Source of the DNA: Clostridiaceae bacterium
Lineage (GTDB): Bacteria > Bacillota > Clostridia > Lachnospirales > Lachnospiraceae
Reading direction: 5' to 3'
Assembly (NCBI GenBank): GCA_018378255.1
Contig: JAGZXV010000232.1
Span: forward strand, 1 to 8,111
Length of the DNA stretch: 8,111 nucleotides
The notes below the pieces were generated by a model. That model saw only the letters and a list, made by a program, of their open reading frames with translations. It did not search any database and had not been told where the DNA came from. Below are positions 1 to 6,556 of this stretch, piece by piece; the first letter of the stretch is position 1; each line of letters begins with the position of its first letter. The position numbers and the translations under genes were made by a program.

Positions 1-612
1 CGTCTCCTCACCTCTTTGCTGGAAAAGGAATTTGTGGAACAGGATGAAACGACAGGGAAGTATTCCCTGGGACTGAAAATATTGAGCATTGCCAGCGCCC
101 TATATGAAAAGATGGATATCAGGGCATTTGTTCGGAAACATTTGTCCGAGCTGTTTGATGAATTCCAGGGGACGATATTAATTACAAAAGAAATTAACCA
201 GGAGTATATGCTGGTGGACAGAATCTCTTCAAAGAGCAGGGAAGACCTGGGGCTGCATGAAGGTGAGATGATAAAAGACAGCAGGGTGATCCCTCAGACG
301 TTCATGGCTCACGCTTCTTTATGGCAGCAGGGACGCAGCATCATGTCCGGAACCTCTTACCGCGAGGATGCCGTTTACAGGCAGGAATTAAAGCAGATTG
401 CACTGCAGGGGTACGCGGAAAACAGTTCAGATATAGCCGGAATGCCGGCAGTGGCCGCTCCGGTCTTTAATTTTTCCAAGAATGTGGTCTATGTGGTCAG
501 CCTTCACTCCGGATCACTGGCTGATAAGAAGATAATGTCGGAATGGATACTGACTCTTCTCGATTTAGCCAGCCGTGTGTCCAGTGATCTGGGATTTGTC
601 AATTATATTTAA
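1..612 (+). CDS. IclR-family transcriptional regulator, 5'-truncated
   Basis: This is the C-terminal 203 residues of an IclR-type DNA-binding repressor or activator; the gene enters from the left edge. The reading frame is open from base 1. It begins with RLLTSLLEKEFVEQD, which matches the end of the recognition helix and the wing of the IclR winged helix-turn-helix, followed by the usual GKYSLGLKIL linker. From about residue 35 to the end is the ligand-binding (IclR effector) domain, including the typical late strand pair AAPVFNFSKNVVYVVSLH. Family members are about 250 residues, so some 45-50 N-terminal residues lie outside the window. The internal TTG at base 16 is not a real start because it falls inside the wing. 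The gene is co-directional with the catabolic operon downstream but separated from it by a terminator and a new promoter, so it is probably the local regulator of that operon. The effector is unknown. The family call is from sequence; the target is inferred. Confidence 0.9.
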   Translation, partial: RLLTSLLEKEFVEQDETTGKYSLGLKILSIASALYEKMDIRAFVRKHLSELFDEFQGTILITKEINQEYMLVDRISSKSREDLGLHEGEMIKDSRVIPQTFMAHASLWQQGRSIMSGTSYREDAVYRQELKQIALQGYAENSSDIAGMPAVAAPVFNFSKNVVYVVSLHSGSLADKKIMSEWILTLLDLASRVSSDLGFVNYI

Positions 613-642
613 TGAATGATTTTTAATGGAAATAATATACAG

Positions 643-696
643 AGCCTGTTAAACAGACATGATTTTTGAGTGTCTGTTTAACAGGCTTTTTCTTTT
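643..696 (+). terminator. Intrinsic terminator after the IclR gene
   Basis: A perfect 17-bp inverted repeat has arms AGCCTGTTAAACAGACA (643-659) and TGTCTGTTTAACAGGCT (671-687), an 11-nt loop, and a run of T broken by one C (688-696). It lies 30 bases after the stop codon of the regulator. It separates the regulator transcript from the downstream operon, which has its own promoter. There is no matching A-tract on the left side, so it should act mainly on the + strand. Confidence 0.93.
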
Positions 697-726
697 TGCT
701 AAATGCCACAAAAATAGAAAAAACTA

Positions 727-755
727 TTGACATCATTTGTGCATTATTGTATTCT
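727..755 (+). promoter_or_regulatory. Sigma-A-type promoter of the FAD/permease/HyuA operon
   Basis: A perfect -35 box TTGACA (727-732) is followed after exactly 17 bases by TATTCT (750-755), one mismatch from TATAAT. The predicted transcription start is near 762, giving a leader of about 50 nt before the first gene. It sits just after the terminator of the regulator gene, so the operon is independently transcribed. The near-consensus boxes suggest strong basal activity that would need a repressor; a palindrome lies right at the start site. Confidence 0.8.
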
Positions 756-766
756 ACAAACATAGA

Positions 767-783
767 GTTTCGCAATACGAAAC
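767..783. promoter_or_regulatory. Palindromic operator, probable IclR-family binding site
   Basis: GTTTCG-CAATA-CGAAAC is a perfect inverted repeat with 6-bp arms and a 5-bp centre. It is centred at 775, about 13 bases after the predicted transcription start. A TTCG/CGAA palindrome of about 15-17 bp is a common shape for IclR-family operators, and a gene of that family lies just upstream. At this position a bound dimer of dimers would block promoter clearance or the first bases of elongation, which fits repression lifted by an inducer. The palindrome is seen directly; the binding protein is inferred. Confidence 0.6.
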
Positions 784-813
784 TGTATTTCTTAAAAATG
801 AAAGGAGAATGGC

Positions 814-2172
814 ATGGGGAATTATGTAGGTCAGATTCAGAGTGTGACTCAGGCAGATGTAATCGTCTGCGGAGGCGGATGTGCCGGCGTGGCGGCGGCA
901 ATTGCCAGCAGCAGAAACGGGGCGAAGACAGTTCTGCTGGAAAAAACATCCGTAGTCGGGGGGACGGCTACCAACGGATTGGTAGGGCCTTTTATGACGT
1001 GTTTTGATCCGAAAGGTGAGAAACAACTGATCAAAGGCATTTTTGATGAAATGATTCTCAGAATGGAACGGCGGGGCGGAGCAATCCACCCATCCAAAAC
1101 AGGCCAGGTCAGTTCTTATGGCTGTTACATAAAGTTAAGGCATAATAATCTGACGCCGTTTCATCCCGAAACGCTGAAGCTGGTTATGATGGAGATGCTT
1201 TTAGAAGCAGGGGTGGAACTTCATCTTGGCATCAGCATTCTGGATGTGGTGAAAGAAGAAAAACGGATCCGGTCTGTGATCACATTTGACGGAACCGGCC
1301 TGGTGCGGTTTGACGGGAAAGTGATCATTGACTGTACGGGAGATGGAATTGTAAGTTTAAAGGCAGGCGTTCCCTGCTGCATGGAAGATCCGGAAAAAGG
1401 CCTGCAGCCTATGACTTTGTTTTTCTGGATCTATAACGCCGATGATAAAAAGATTGAGGAATATTTAAGCCAGGATGAGGAAAACCGGTATCTTCCTTAT
1501 CATAAGCTGATTGAAGAAGCCAGGGAACGTGGGGAATTTCCTATTAACCGCAACAAGATCGGCATGTACCACATGATCAATGATGGGGAATGGCGGCTGA
1601 ATACCACCAGAATTCAGGGTTTAAACCCTGTTGACAGCAATGATATGAGCAGGGCGTATGCAGAGGGATTGAAACAGGTTGATTTTCTCATGGAGTTCTT
1701 TAAAACACTTCCGGGACTGGAGAACGCCCGAATTGCCCAAAGCGGAGCGAGTGTCGGAATCAGGGAATCCAGAAGGATTCAGGGGCTGTATACACTGACA
1801 GAAAGAGATCTGGTTGAAAATACGGAATTTGAAGATGTGATCGCCCTTAGCAGCTATCCGGTAGATCTTCATCCGGCCAATGGAGCGATGACCGGAACCG
1901 GCCATAAAACTGATGTTGCCGATGTATATCAGATTCCATACCGGATTCTGGTTCCTCAAAAGGCGGATAATCTTCTGGTCGCCGGAAGATGCGTATCGGC
2001 AACCCATGAAGCCCTGGGAGCGATTCGTGTAATGCCTCCGGTATTCGCCATGGCTCAGGCGGCAGGAACTGCGGCGGCCATCTGTGTAAAGGACAACTGC
2101 CGGCCGGAAGAGGTGGACATTTTAAAGCTGCAGCAGATATTAAGGGAACAGGGACAGTGTTTGGAAGTTTAA
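814..2172 (+). CDS. FAD-dependent oxidoreductase (FAD_oxidored family)
   Basis: A cytoplasmic flavoprotein of 452 residues, the first gene of the operon. The N-terminal Rossmann fold shows GGGCAG at residues 20-25 and the ribose-binding acid E43 in LLEK, then GGTATN (49-54), the usual FAD diphosphate and isoalloxazine contact stretch. DCTGDG (173-178) is the second FAD motif. GIRESRRIQG (315-324) is typical of this family (the FAD_oxidored group related to fumarate reductase flavoproteins), as is the C-terminal AGRCVSATHEALGA (390-403) with its Ala-rich helix. No signal peptide, haem motif or iron-sulfur motif was seen, so it probably works as a soluble flavin enzyme. AAAGGAG (801-807) lies 6 bases before the ATG. 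The family is often found in catabolic clusters, and its substrate cannot be deduced from sequence. Here it likely oxidises or reduces the compound brought in by the next gene's permease. Confidence 0.9.
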   Translation: MGNYVGQIQSVTQADVIVCGGGCAGVAAAIASSRNGAKTVLLEKTSVVGGTATNGLVGPFMTCFDPKGEKQLIKGIFDEMILRMERRGGAIHPSKTGQVSSYGCYIKLRHNNLTPFHPETLKLVMMEMLLEAGVELHLGISILDVVKEEKRIRSVITFDGTGLVRFDGKVIIDCTGDGIVSLKAGVPCCMEDPEKGLQPMTLFFWIYNADDKKIEEYLSQDEENRYLPYHKLIEEARERGEFPINRNKIGMYHMINDGEWRLNTTRIQGLNPVDSNDMSRAYAEGLKQVDFLMEFFKTLPGLENARIAQSGASVGIRESRRIQGLYTLTERDLVENTEFEDVIALSSYPVDLHPANGAMTGTGHKTDVADVYQIPYRILVPQKADNLLVAGRCVSATHEALGAIRVMPPVFAMAQAAGTAAAICVKDNCRPEEVDILKLQQILREQGQCLEV

Positions 2173-2189
2173 GTCAATAGAAAAAGGAT

Positions 2190-2194
2190 AGGAG
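2190..2194 (+). promoter_or_regulatory. Ribosome binding site that decides the permease start
   Basis: AGGAG lies 7 bases before the ATG at 2202 but only 1 base before the in-frame ATG at 2196. The first gene of the operon has the same layout (aggagaatgg, then an ATG), which supports 2202. Confidence 0.75.
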
Positions 2195-2201
2195 AATGGG
2201 T

Positions 2202-3482
2202 ATGAATATTACGACAGTATTAATTATAGCGGTGTTTCTTTTGATCGTGGGGTTGATGGTAAGTGATAAAATCAACGCAGTTGTGGCTCTGCCCTTAATG
2301 GCGGTTTCCCTGTGCATCATTGTGGGCGTTCCGCTGAAGACGATCATGAATGATGTGGTGGGGGGAGGAATCTCCGGCTTGTCAGGCGCAATTTTTTCCA
2401 CACTGATAGCGGCAATTTTAGGTGAAGTGATAAGGAAGACCGGAATTGCTGAAAAACTGATCCGGAGTGCAGCCGAGCTGGGCGGAGATAACCCCTATAT
2501 TATGGCAGTTCTCTGCTTCCTGGCCTGCGCATTCTGCTTTATCGGTTTAAGCGGCGTGGGCGCTAAGATCATGCTGGGGCTGATCGTATTCCCGATCATG
2601 CTTTCCGTAGGCGTACCGAAAGTAATTGCTGCTTTTGTCATGCTGGCCGGTACGTCAATCGGTTATTTTATGAATGTGGCGCGATGGACCTTTATTGGCA
2701 ACCTTGTTGGGCTGGAGGCCACGGATCCGCTGGTAAAGAACACGGCAATTATGGTTATAATTCCTGGTATCATTATCAGCATCCTGTTGATTGTAGCAGG
2801 CATTAAGATAAAGGGTCCGGTATTTTCCTGGGCAGCCAGGAGGGGAAATGCAGAAGGCGGCAAAGATGTTCCTCTATATGCAATTCTGGCTCCGGTCATT
2901 CCGCTCTTATTGGTTCTTATTTTTAAATGGAATGTCAATACAGCGCTGATTATCGGGATTATTTACGCAGTTTTAACCACTCAGTGGAAAAATAGATTGA
3001 AAGGAGTTTTGGACCTGGTGAACAAATCAGCATACGATGGATTTGCCAATGTGGCGGTTACCGTGGTGCTGATGATGGGGATCGGTATGGTGCTCGCAGC
3101 CGCAAAGCAGGAAGCTCTGCTGGAACCGATTAAAAATCTTCTTACCAGCATTGTTCCCACATCCCCGCTTCCGGTTATTCTGTTATTCGGTGTTGCAGGT
3201 CCATTTTTGACCATGTACCGCGGCCCGCTGAATCCGTGGGGGCTTGGAGCCGCTTTAATCGGAATTCTCCTGACCACAAGCCTTCCCATCGGCCTGATCG
3301 TGACTTTGGCATGGCTGTATGATTACTATGTGGCGGTTAACGATCCGACGGCATCCCAGGTGACCTGGGCATGCGGATATCTGCAGCTCACAGTTGGAAA
3401 ATATACCAGAGGTACATTTTTAATTGACGCCGTATTTGTATTAATAGGCGTTATTATGGCAGTCGCATTCTTTATGATTTAA
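2202..3482 (+). CDS. Ion-transporter-superfamily permease (GntP/CitMHS-like)
   Basis: An integral membrane protein of 426 residues with about 11-12 hydrophobic helices and a central hydrophilic loop at about residues 202-224. It looks like a secondary carrier of the ion-transporter superfamily (GntP, citrate and C4-dicarboxylate types), which move small organic acids in symport with H+ or Na+. Two Gly/Ser- or Pro-rich broken-helix segments, near residues 53-63 (VGGGISGLSGA) and 334-350 (around YRGPLNPWG), resemble the paired re-entrant loops of such carriers. DPTASQVTW (381-389) recalls the conserved DPTxS stretch of citrate-type members. An upstream in-frame ATG at 2196 is only 1 base from AGGAG (2190-2194), while the ATG at 2202 is 7 bases away and is chosen. 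The gene follows the flavoprotein by 29 bases. A substrate binding protein or TRAP small subunit is absent, so the permease probably works alone. Exact subfamily and substrate are uncertain. Confidence 0.82.
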   Translation: MNITTVLIIAVFLLIVGLMVSDKINAVVALPLMAVSLCIIVGVPLKTIMNDVVGGGISGLSGAIFSTLIAAILGEVIRKTGIAEKLIRSAAELGGDNPYIMAVLCFLACAFCFIGLSGVGAKIMLGLIVFPIMLSVGVPKVIAAFVMLAGTSIGYFMNVARWTFIGNLVGLEATDPLVKNTAIMVIIPGIIISILLIVAGIKIKGPVFSWAARRGNAEGGKDVPLYAILAPVIPLLLVLIFKWNVNTALIIGIIYAVLTTQWKNRLKGVLDLVNKSAYDGFANVAVTVVLMMGIGMVLAAAKQEALLEPIKNLLTSIVPTSPLPVILLFGVAGPFLTMYRGPLNPWGLGAALIGILLTTSLPIGLIVTLAWLYDYYVAVNDPTASQVTWACGYLQLTVGKYTRGTFLIDAVFVLIGVIMAVAFFMI

Positions 3483-3509
3483 TCAATTATTAGTATAAGG
3501 AGATATGAA

Positions 3510-5660
3510 ATGGCAAGAAAAATCAGAATTGGGATTGACGTAGGAGGTACCTTCACAGATGCGATTGCGCTGGATAATGATACCTATGAGATTATAGGAA
3601 TGAAAAAAGTGCATACAACCCACGAAGCGAAAGAAGGAGTGACCAAAGGCGTAATTGATATTCTGAATCTTTTGCTGAAAGAAATCAAGTGTAACGCTGA
3701 CGACGTGGTATTCATTGCCCACGGCACAACCCAGGCCACCAACGCCCTGTTGGAAGGCGATGTGGCCGATATCGGGGTGATCGGGATGGGAAGCGGGATT
3801 GGAGTGGCTAAGATCAAAGCCGATACGGATGTGGGCAATGTTTCCCTGGAGGATGATAAAGCGATCAAGACTTCCTACCGTTTCCTGAATACGGCAAATG
3901 GAATCCAGCCGGACGAAGTGGAAAAAATCTTGAACGAATTTGAGGCGGAAGGCAGGCATGTGATTGTGGTCAGCGAGGCGTTTTCAGTAGACGATCCTTC
4001 TCATGAAAGAGAAGTGGCAGATATAGCCGTCAAAAACAATATGATTGTCACTGCAACCCATGAACTCTCCAAACTCTATGGTCTCAGGGCCAGAACAAAA
4101 ACCGCTGTGATCAACGCTTCCATCCTGCCTAAGATGATGCAGACCGCCTCCATGACGGAACAGGCGGTGAAGGACGCGAAAGTAAAGGCCCCGCTCATGA
4201 TCATGCGGAGTGACGGCGGAGTCATGCAGGTAGAGGAAGTGAAAAAAAGACCGATTCTCACCGTGCTTTCCGGGCCGGCAGCAGGGGTGGCCGGTGCTTT
4301 GATGTATGAAAAGATCTCAGATGGTATTTTTCTGGAAGTGGGCGGTACCAGTACGGATATTTCAGCAATACAAAATGGCAAGGTGATAACCAAATATTCC
4401 AAAATCGGCGGGCACAATACATATGTCAGCTCTTTGGATATCCATACCATCGGCATAGGCGGCGGAAGCATGGTCCGGTTTAGAAATCAGACGATCATCG
4501 ATGTAGGGCCGAGAAGTTCCCATATTGCAGGGCTGGCTTATGCATGTTTTGCCGGTCCTGAAGAACTGAAAGGCTCAAAAGTGATCAGCGTCACCACTCC
4601 GAAAGATAAAACAACGGATTTCCTGGCTCTGGAGACACCGTCGGGGAAAAGATATGCAATCACACTGACCTGTGCCGCCAACCGGCTCGGCTGTATGCCG
4701 GAGGGGGATTATGCCCGGGGAAATGAAGAGAGTGTAAAAATTGCATTTGATATCCTGGCTGAAACATTTGGCAAAAAGCCGGAAAAAATTGCCAGGGATA
4801 TTGTGAATACAGCAGTCAGCAAAGTAGTTCCCGCTGTTGAGGAATTTATAAAGGAATATAATCTGTCACAGAATTACCTCATTCTCACCGGAGGAGGAGG
4901 CGGAGCCAGCGCTGTGGTTCCGGCCGTTGCAGAGAAGATGAGACTGAACTATAAAATCGCAGAAAATGCGCCGGTTATCGCTACAATCGGGGCCGCCCTG
5001 GCGATGGTAAGGGATTCCATAGAGCGGACCATCATAAACCCCAGCCAGGAAGACATCTTAAAGATCAGGAATGAAGCCGAACAGGCGGTTATCAAAGCCG
5101 GCGCATCCCCGTCCACAGTGGAAGTTACCATTGATATCGATACGGCAAAAAATATCGTTAAAGCAGTGGCTGTGGGGACGACGGACCTGAGTGCAAAGGC
5201 TTCTATGGGGGAGGCTTTGACAGAAGATGAGCTGGAAAAAACAGTGAGAGATTCCTTTAACCAGCTGGAAAACTGCCGGGTGGAGAAGGTGTTTGGTTCT
5301 CCCACGCTCCATGCATATCATATCGGAGCACAGAAAAAATCAGTAATTCCGTTTTTCAAAAAGAAAGTCGATCTGCTGTGTGTCATTGACTGCAGCGGGG
5401 TCATTAAACTGAGCGTAGAACAGGCTGATTTCTATGAATTTTCAGGGCGGTCCAAATCACTGCTGGAAAAGCAGATAGAAGAGCATATGAAATTCGATGA
5501 ATCTGGAAAGACATCACCGATGATCTATCTGCTGATCAACGGTAAAATTGCGGATTTGTCGGGGTTAGACAGTTTGGAGCAGATTTCATCGCTTGCGGAT
5601 ATTGAACTGCAGAGACTGGGAGAAGATGATCATTATCTGGCTGTAATTAAGAAGAGATAG
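3510..5660 (+). CDS. Hydantoinase/oxoprolinase family protein, HyuA-like, with atypical C-terminus
   Basis: A cytoplasmic protein of 716 residues with the ASKHA (actin/hexokinase-like) ATPase fold of hydantoinase A and 5-oxoprolinase. The N-terminal domain opens with the phosphate loop DVGGTFTD (10-17) and has HGTTQATNALLE (71-82). The main domain carries SDGGVM (234-239), SGPAAG (254-259), GGTSTD (278-283), GIGGGS (315-320) and the adenosine-type GGGGG (461-465). From about residue 535 the C-terminus lacks the RYxGQ-type motif of classical HyuA. Instead it has a region ending in INGKIADLSGLDSLEQ, as in a stand-alone HyuA-like subgroup. In the family, ATP is used to open or carboxylate cyclic amides or ketones, normally with a HyuB partner; none is present here. 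AAGGAG (3497-3502) sits 7 bases before the ATG, 27 bases after the permease stop. The reaction is unknown; a reactivase-like role is the main alternative. Confidence 0.87.
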   Translation: MARKIRIGIDVGGTFTDAIALDNDTYEIIGMKKVHTTHEAKEGVTKGVIDILNLLLKEIKCNADDVVFIAHGTTQATNALLEGDVADIGVIGMGSGIGVAKIKADTDVGNVSLEDDKAIKTSYRFLNTANGIQPDEVEKILNEFEAEGRHVIVVSEAFSVDDPSHEREVADIAVKNNMIVTATHELSKLYGLRARTKTAVINASILPKMMQTASMTEQAVKDAKVKAPLMIMRSDGGVMQVEEVKKRPILTVLSGPAAGVAGALMYEKISDGIFLEVGGTSTDISAIQNGKVITKYSKIGGHNTYVSSLDIHTIGIGGGSMVRFRNQTIIDVGPRSSHIAGLAYACFAGPEELKGSKVISVTTPKDKTTDFLALETPSGKRYAITLTCAANRLGCMPEGDYARGNEESVKIAFDILAETFGKKPEKIARDIVNTAVSKVVPAVEEFIKEYNLSQNYLILTGGGGGASAVVPAVAEKMRLNYKIAENAPVIATIGAALAMVRDSIERTIINPSQEDILKIRNEAEQAVIKAGASPSTVEVTIDIDTAKNIVKAVAVGTTDLSAKASMGEALTEDELEKTVRDSFNQLENCRVEKVFGSPTLHAYHIGAQKKSVIPFFKKKVDLLCVIDCSGVIKLSVEQADFYEFSGRSKSLLEKQIEEHMKFDESGKTSPMIYLLINGKIADLSGLDSLEQISSLADIELQRLGEDDHYLAVIKKR

Positions 5661-5671
5661 GAAGGGATAAT

Positions 5672-6238
5672 ATGGCTGAAATGATACCGGGATATAAAAG
5701 GGAGCTGGAAATATTCAATCAATTTGTATTTGCGGACAATCTGGAAATGGAGGATAAACTACAGATCATCAAAGAGTGCCTGGAGTTAGGGGCTTCACAA
5801 GCAGAAGAGATCAGAAAAGAGTTTGGTCTGCAGATGCCAAAAGCTCTGTTGGAAACCCTGGGGATCAGGGTGGAATATGAAACCGGTACTCAAAAGCTGA
5901 ACACTGATTATGTTAAATTTGCAGAGTTCTATGAAAAGACAAAGGTAATCCGTTTGAATGGTCAGGCCGTTAAAAAACTGGATAAAAGGATGAAAAAGGG
6001 GCTGGCAGAAGACATCATTTTATGCCATGAACTGTATCATTATTTTGAAGCGGTCAGATGGGGAAGGGCTTCCGGGCGTTTTATAAGAAGCGTAAAGCTC
6101 TTTGGATTAATCCCTGCAAAACGAAGAATGCTTCCTGCCTCTGAACTGGCTGCGAACAGCTTTACAAAAACATATCTGGGGCTGGATTTTAATCCGCAGA
6201 TCATTGAAGAATATTATTTTGATACAAACGATCTCTGA
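5672..6238 (+). CDS. Putative zinc metallopeptidase, ImmA/IrrE-like (HExxH)
   Basis: A protein of 188 residues with no signal peptide or clear membrane helix. HELYH at residues 119-123, preceded by a hydrophobic turn (DIILC), is the zincin HExxH motif: H119 and H123 would bind zinc and E120 would be the general base. About 35 residues on, SELAANSF (157-164) fits the downstream helix in which E158 would be the third ligand, as in EAxxFA of ImmA/IrrE proteins. The first 65 residues are helical and charged (EELGA-type repeats) and do not read as a convincing helix-turn-helix. The gene starts 11 bases after the HyuA-like stop, with GGAAGGG (5660-5666) 5 bases before the ATG, and ends just before the operon terminator, so it is clearly co-transcribed. 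No adjacent XRE repressor is present, which is the usual ImmA partner. Proteolytic function is inferred from the motif; the substrate is unknown, possibly a component of this pathway. Confidence 0.65.
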   Translation: MAEMIPGYKRELEIFNQFVFADNLEMEDKLQIIKECLELGASQAEEIRKEFGLQMPKALLETLGIRVEYETGTQKLNTDYVKFAEFYEKTKVIRLNGQAVKKLDKRMKKGLAEDIILCHELYHYFEAVRWGRASGRFIRSVKLFGLIPAKRRMLPASELAANSFTKTYLGLDFNPQIIEEYYFDTNDL

Positions 6239-6250
6239 TTATATGGTTAA

Positions 6251-6300
6251 GCTGCGGTCATGATGAGGTGAATGGATGCTCATCAGGCCGCAGCATTTTT
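6251..6300 (+). terminator. Intrinsic terminator of the FAD/permease/HyuA operon
   Basis: GCTGCGG (6251-6257) pairs with CCGCAGC (6288-6294) and TGATGAG (6261-6267) pairs with CTCATCA (6279-6285). A small internal loop separates the two helices and the terminal loop is 11 nt. ATTTTT and further T-rich sequence follow. It begins 13 bases after the stop codon of the zincin gene and closes the operon. Confidence 0.88.
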
Positions 6301-6490
6301 ATATTTTATTTTTACACTTTATCATATGGATCCAGCGGGCAAGGGCATTTTCATAATAAAAGGCGTGGCGGTTATGGGATCCTGATACGTGTATTTATGT
6401 CGAATCATACTCATGATTGCTTGTATAATATAGAATATGCTGGTCCGAAGTCCATGTTACCGTTAATTTGGACAATTATCAAAATTAACT
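6301..6490. other. Non-coding spacer between the operon and the VanZ-like gene
   Basis: I see no credible gene here. The one forward frame of about 77 codons that crosses it starts inside the loop of the preceding terminator, has no ribosome binding site, and its product resembles nothing I know. A perfect inverted repeat AATCAT-ACTC-ATGATT lies at 6403-6418, just before a TATAAT (6424-6429) that lacks a recognisable -35 box. Confidence 0.6.
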
Positions 6491-6520
6491 TTTTTATTTA
6501 GCGTAAAATGGTGGTATACT
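6491..6520 (+). promoter_or_regulatory. Extended -10 promoter of the VanZ-like gene
   Basis: TGGTATACT (6512-6520) is an extended -10 element with one mismatch from TATAAT. A poor -35 (TTTTTA, 6491-6496) lies 18 bases upstream, which is usual when the TG extension is present. Predicted transcription start is near 6527, giving a leader of about 30 nt. Confidence 0.65.
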
Positions 6521-6555
6521 TTTAAAATGACAGCGAGGTTAAGGAGTATACCCAC
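6511..6555. repeat. Inverted repeat spanning the -10 box and the ribosome binding site
   Basis: GTGGTATACT (6511-6520) and AGTATACCCAC (6545-6555) are inverted copies that match over 10 bases with one extra C in the right arm, separated by 24 bases. The left arm contains the -10 box and the right arm overlaps the end of the AAGGAG ribosome binding site. The left arm is upstream of the predicted transcript start, so this cannot form as a full RNA hairpin and is more likely a DNA-level operator, if it is functional. Confidence 0.45.
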
Positions 6556-6556
6556 A

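Noticed and set aside
666..1007. Forward frame overlapping the terminator, promoter and start of the flavoprotein gene
   Set aside because: It starts inside the terminator hairpin and runs across the promoter, with an Arg/Cys-rich product typical of an out-of-frame reading.
4076..4471. Minus-strand open frames opposite the HyuA-like gene and other operon genes
   Set aside because: They are mirror frames of well-supported genes, without ribosome binding sites or recognisable domains.
6268..6501. Forward open frame of 77 codons in the spacer after the operon terminator
   Set aside because: Its start lies in the loop of the terminator hairpin, it has no ribosome binding site, and the product has a random-looking composition.
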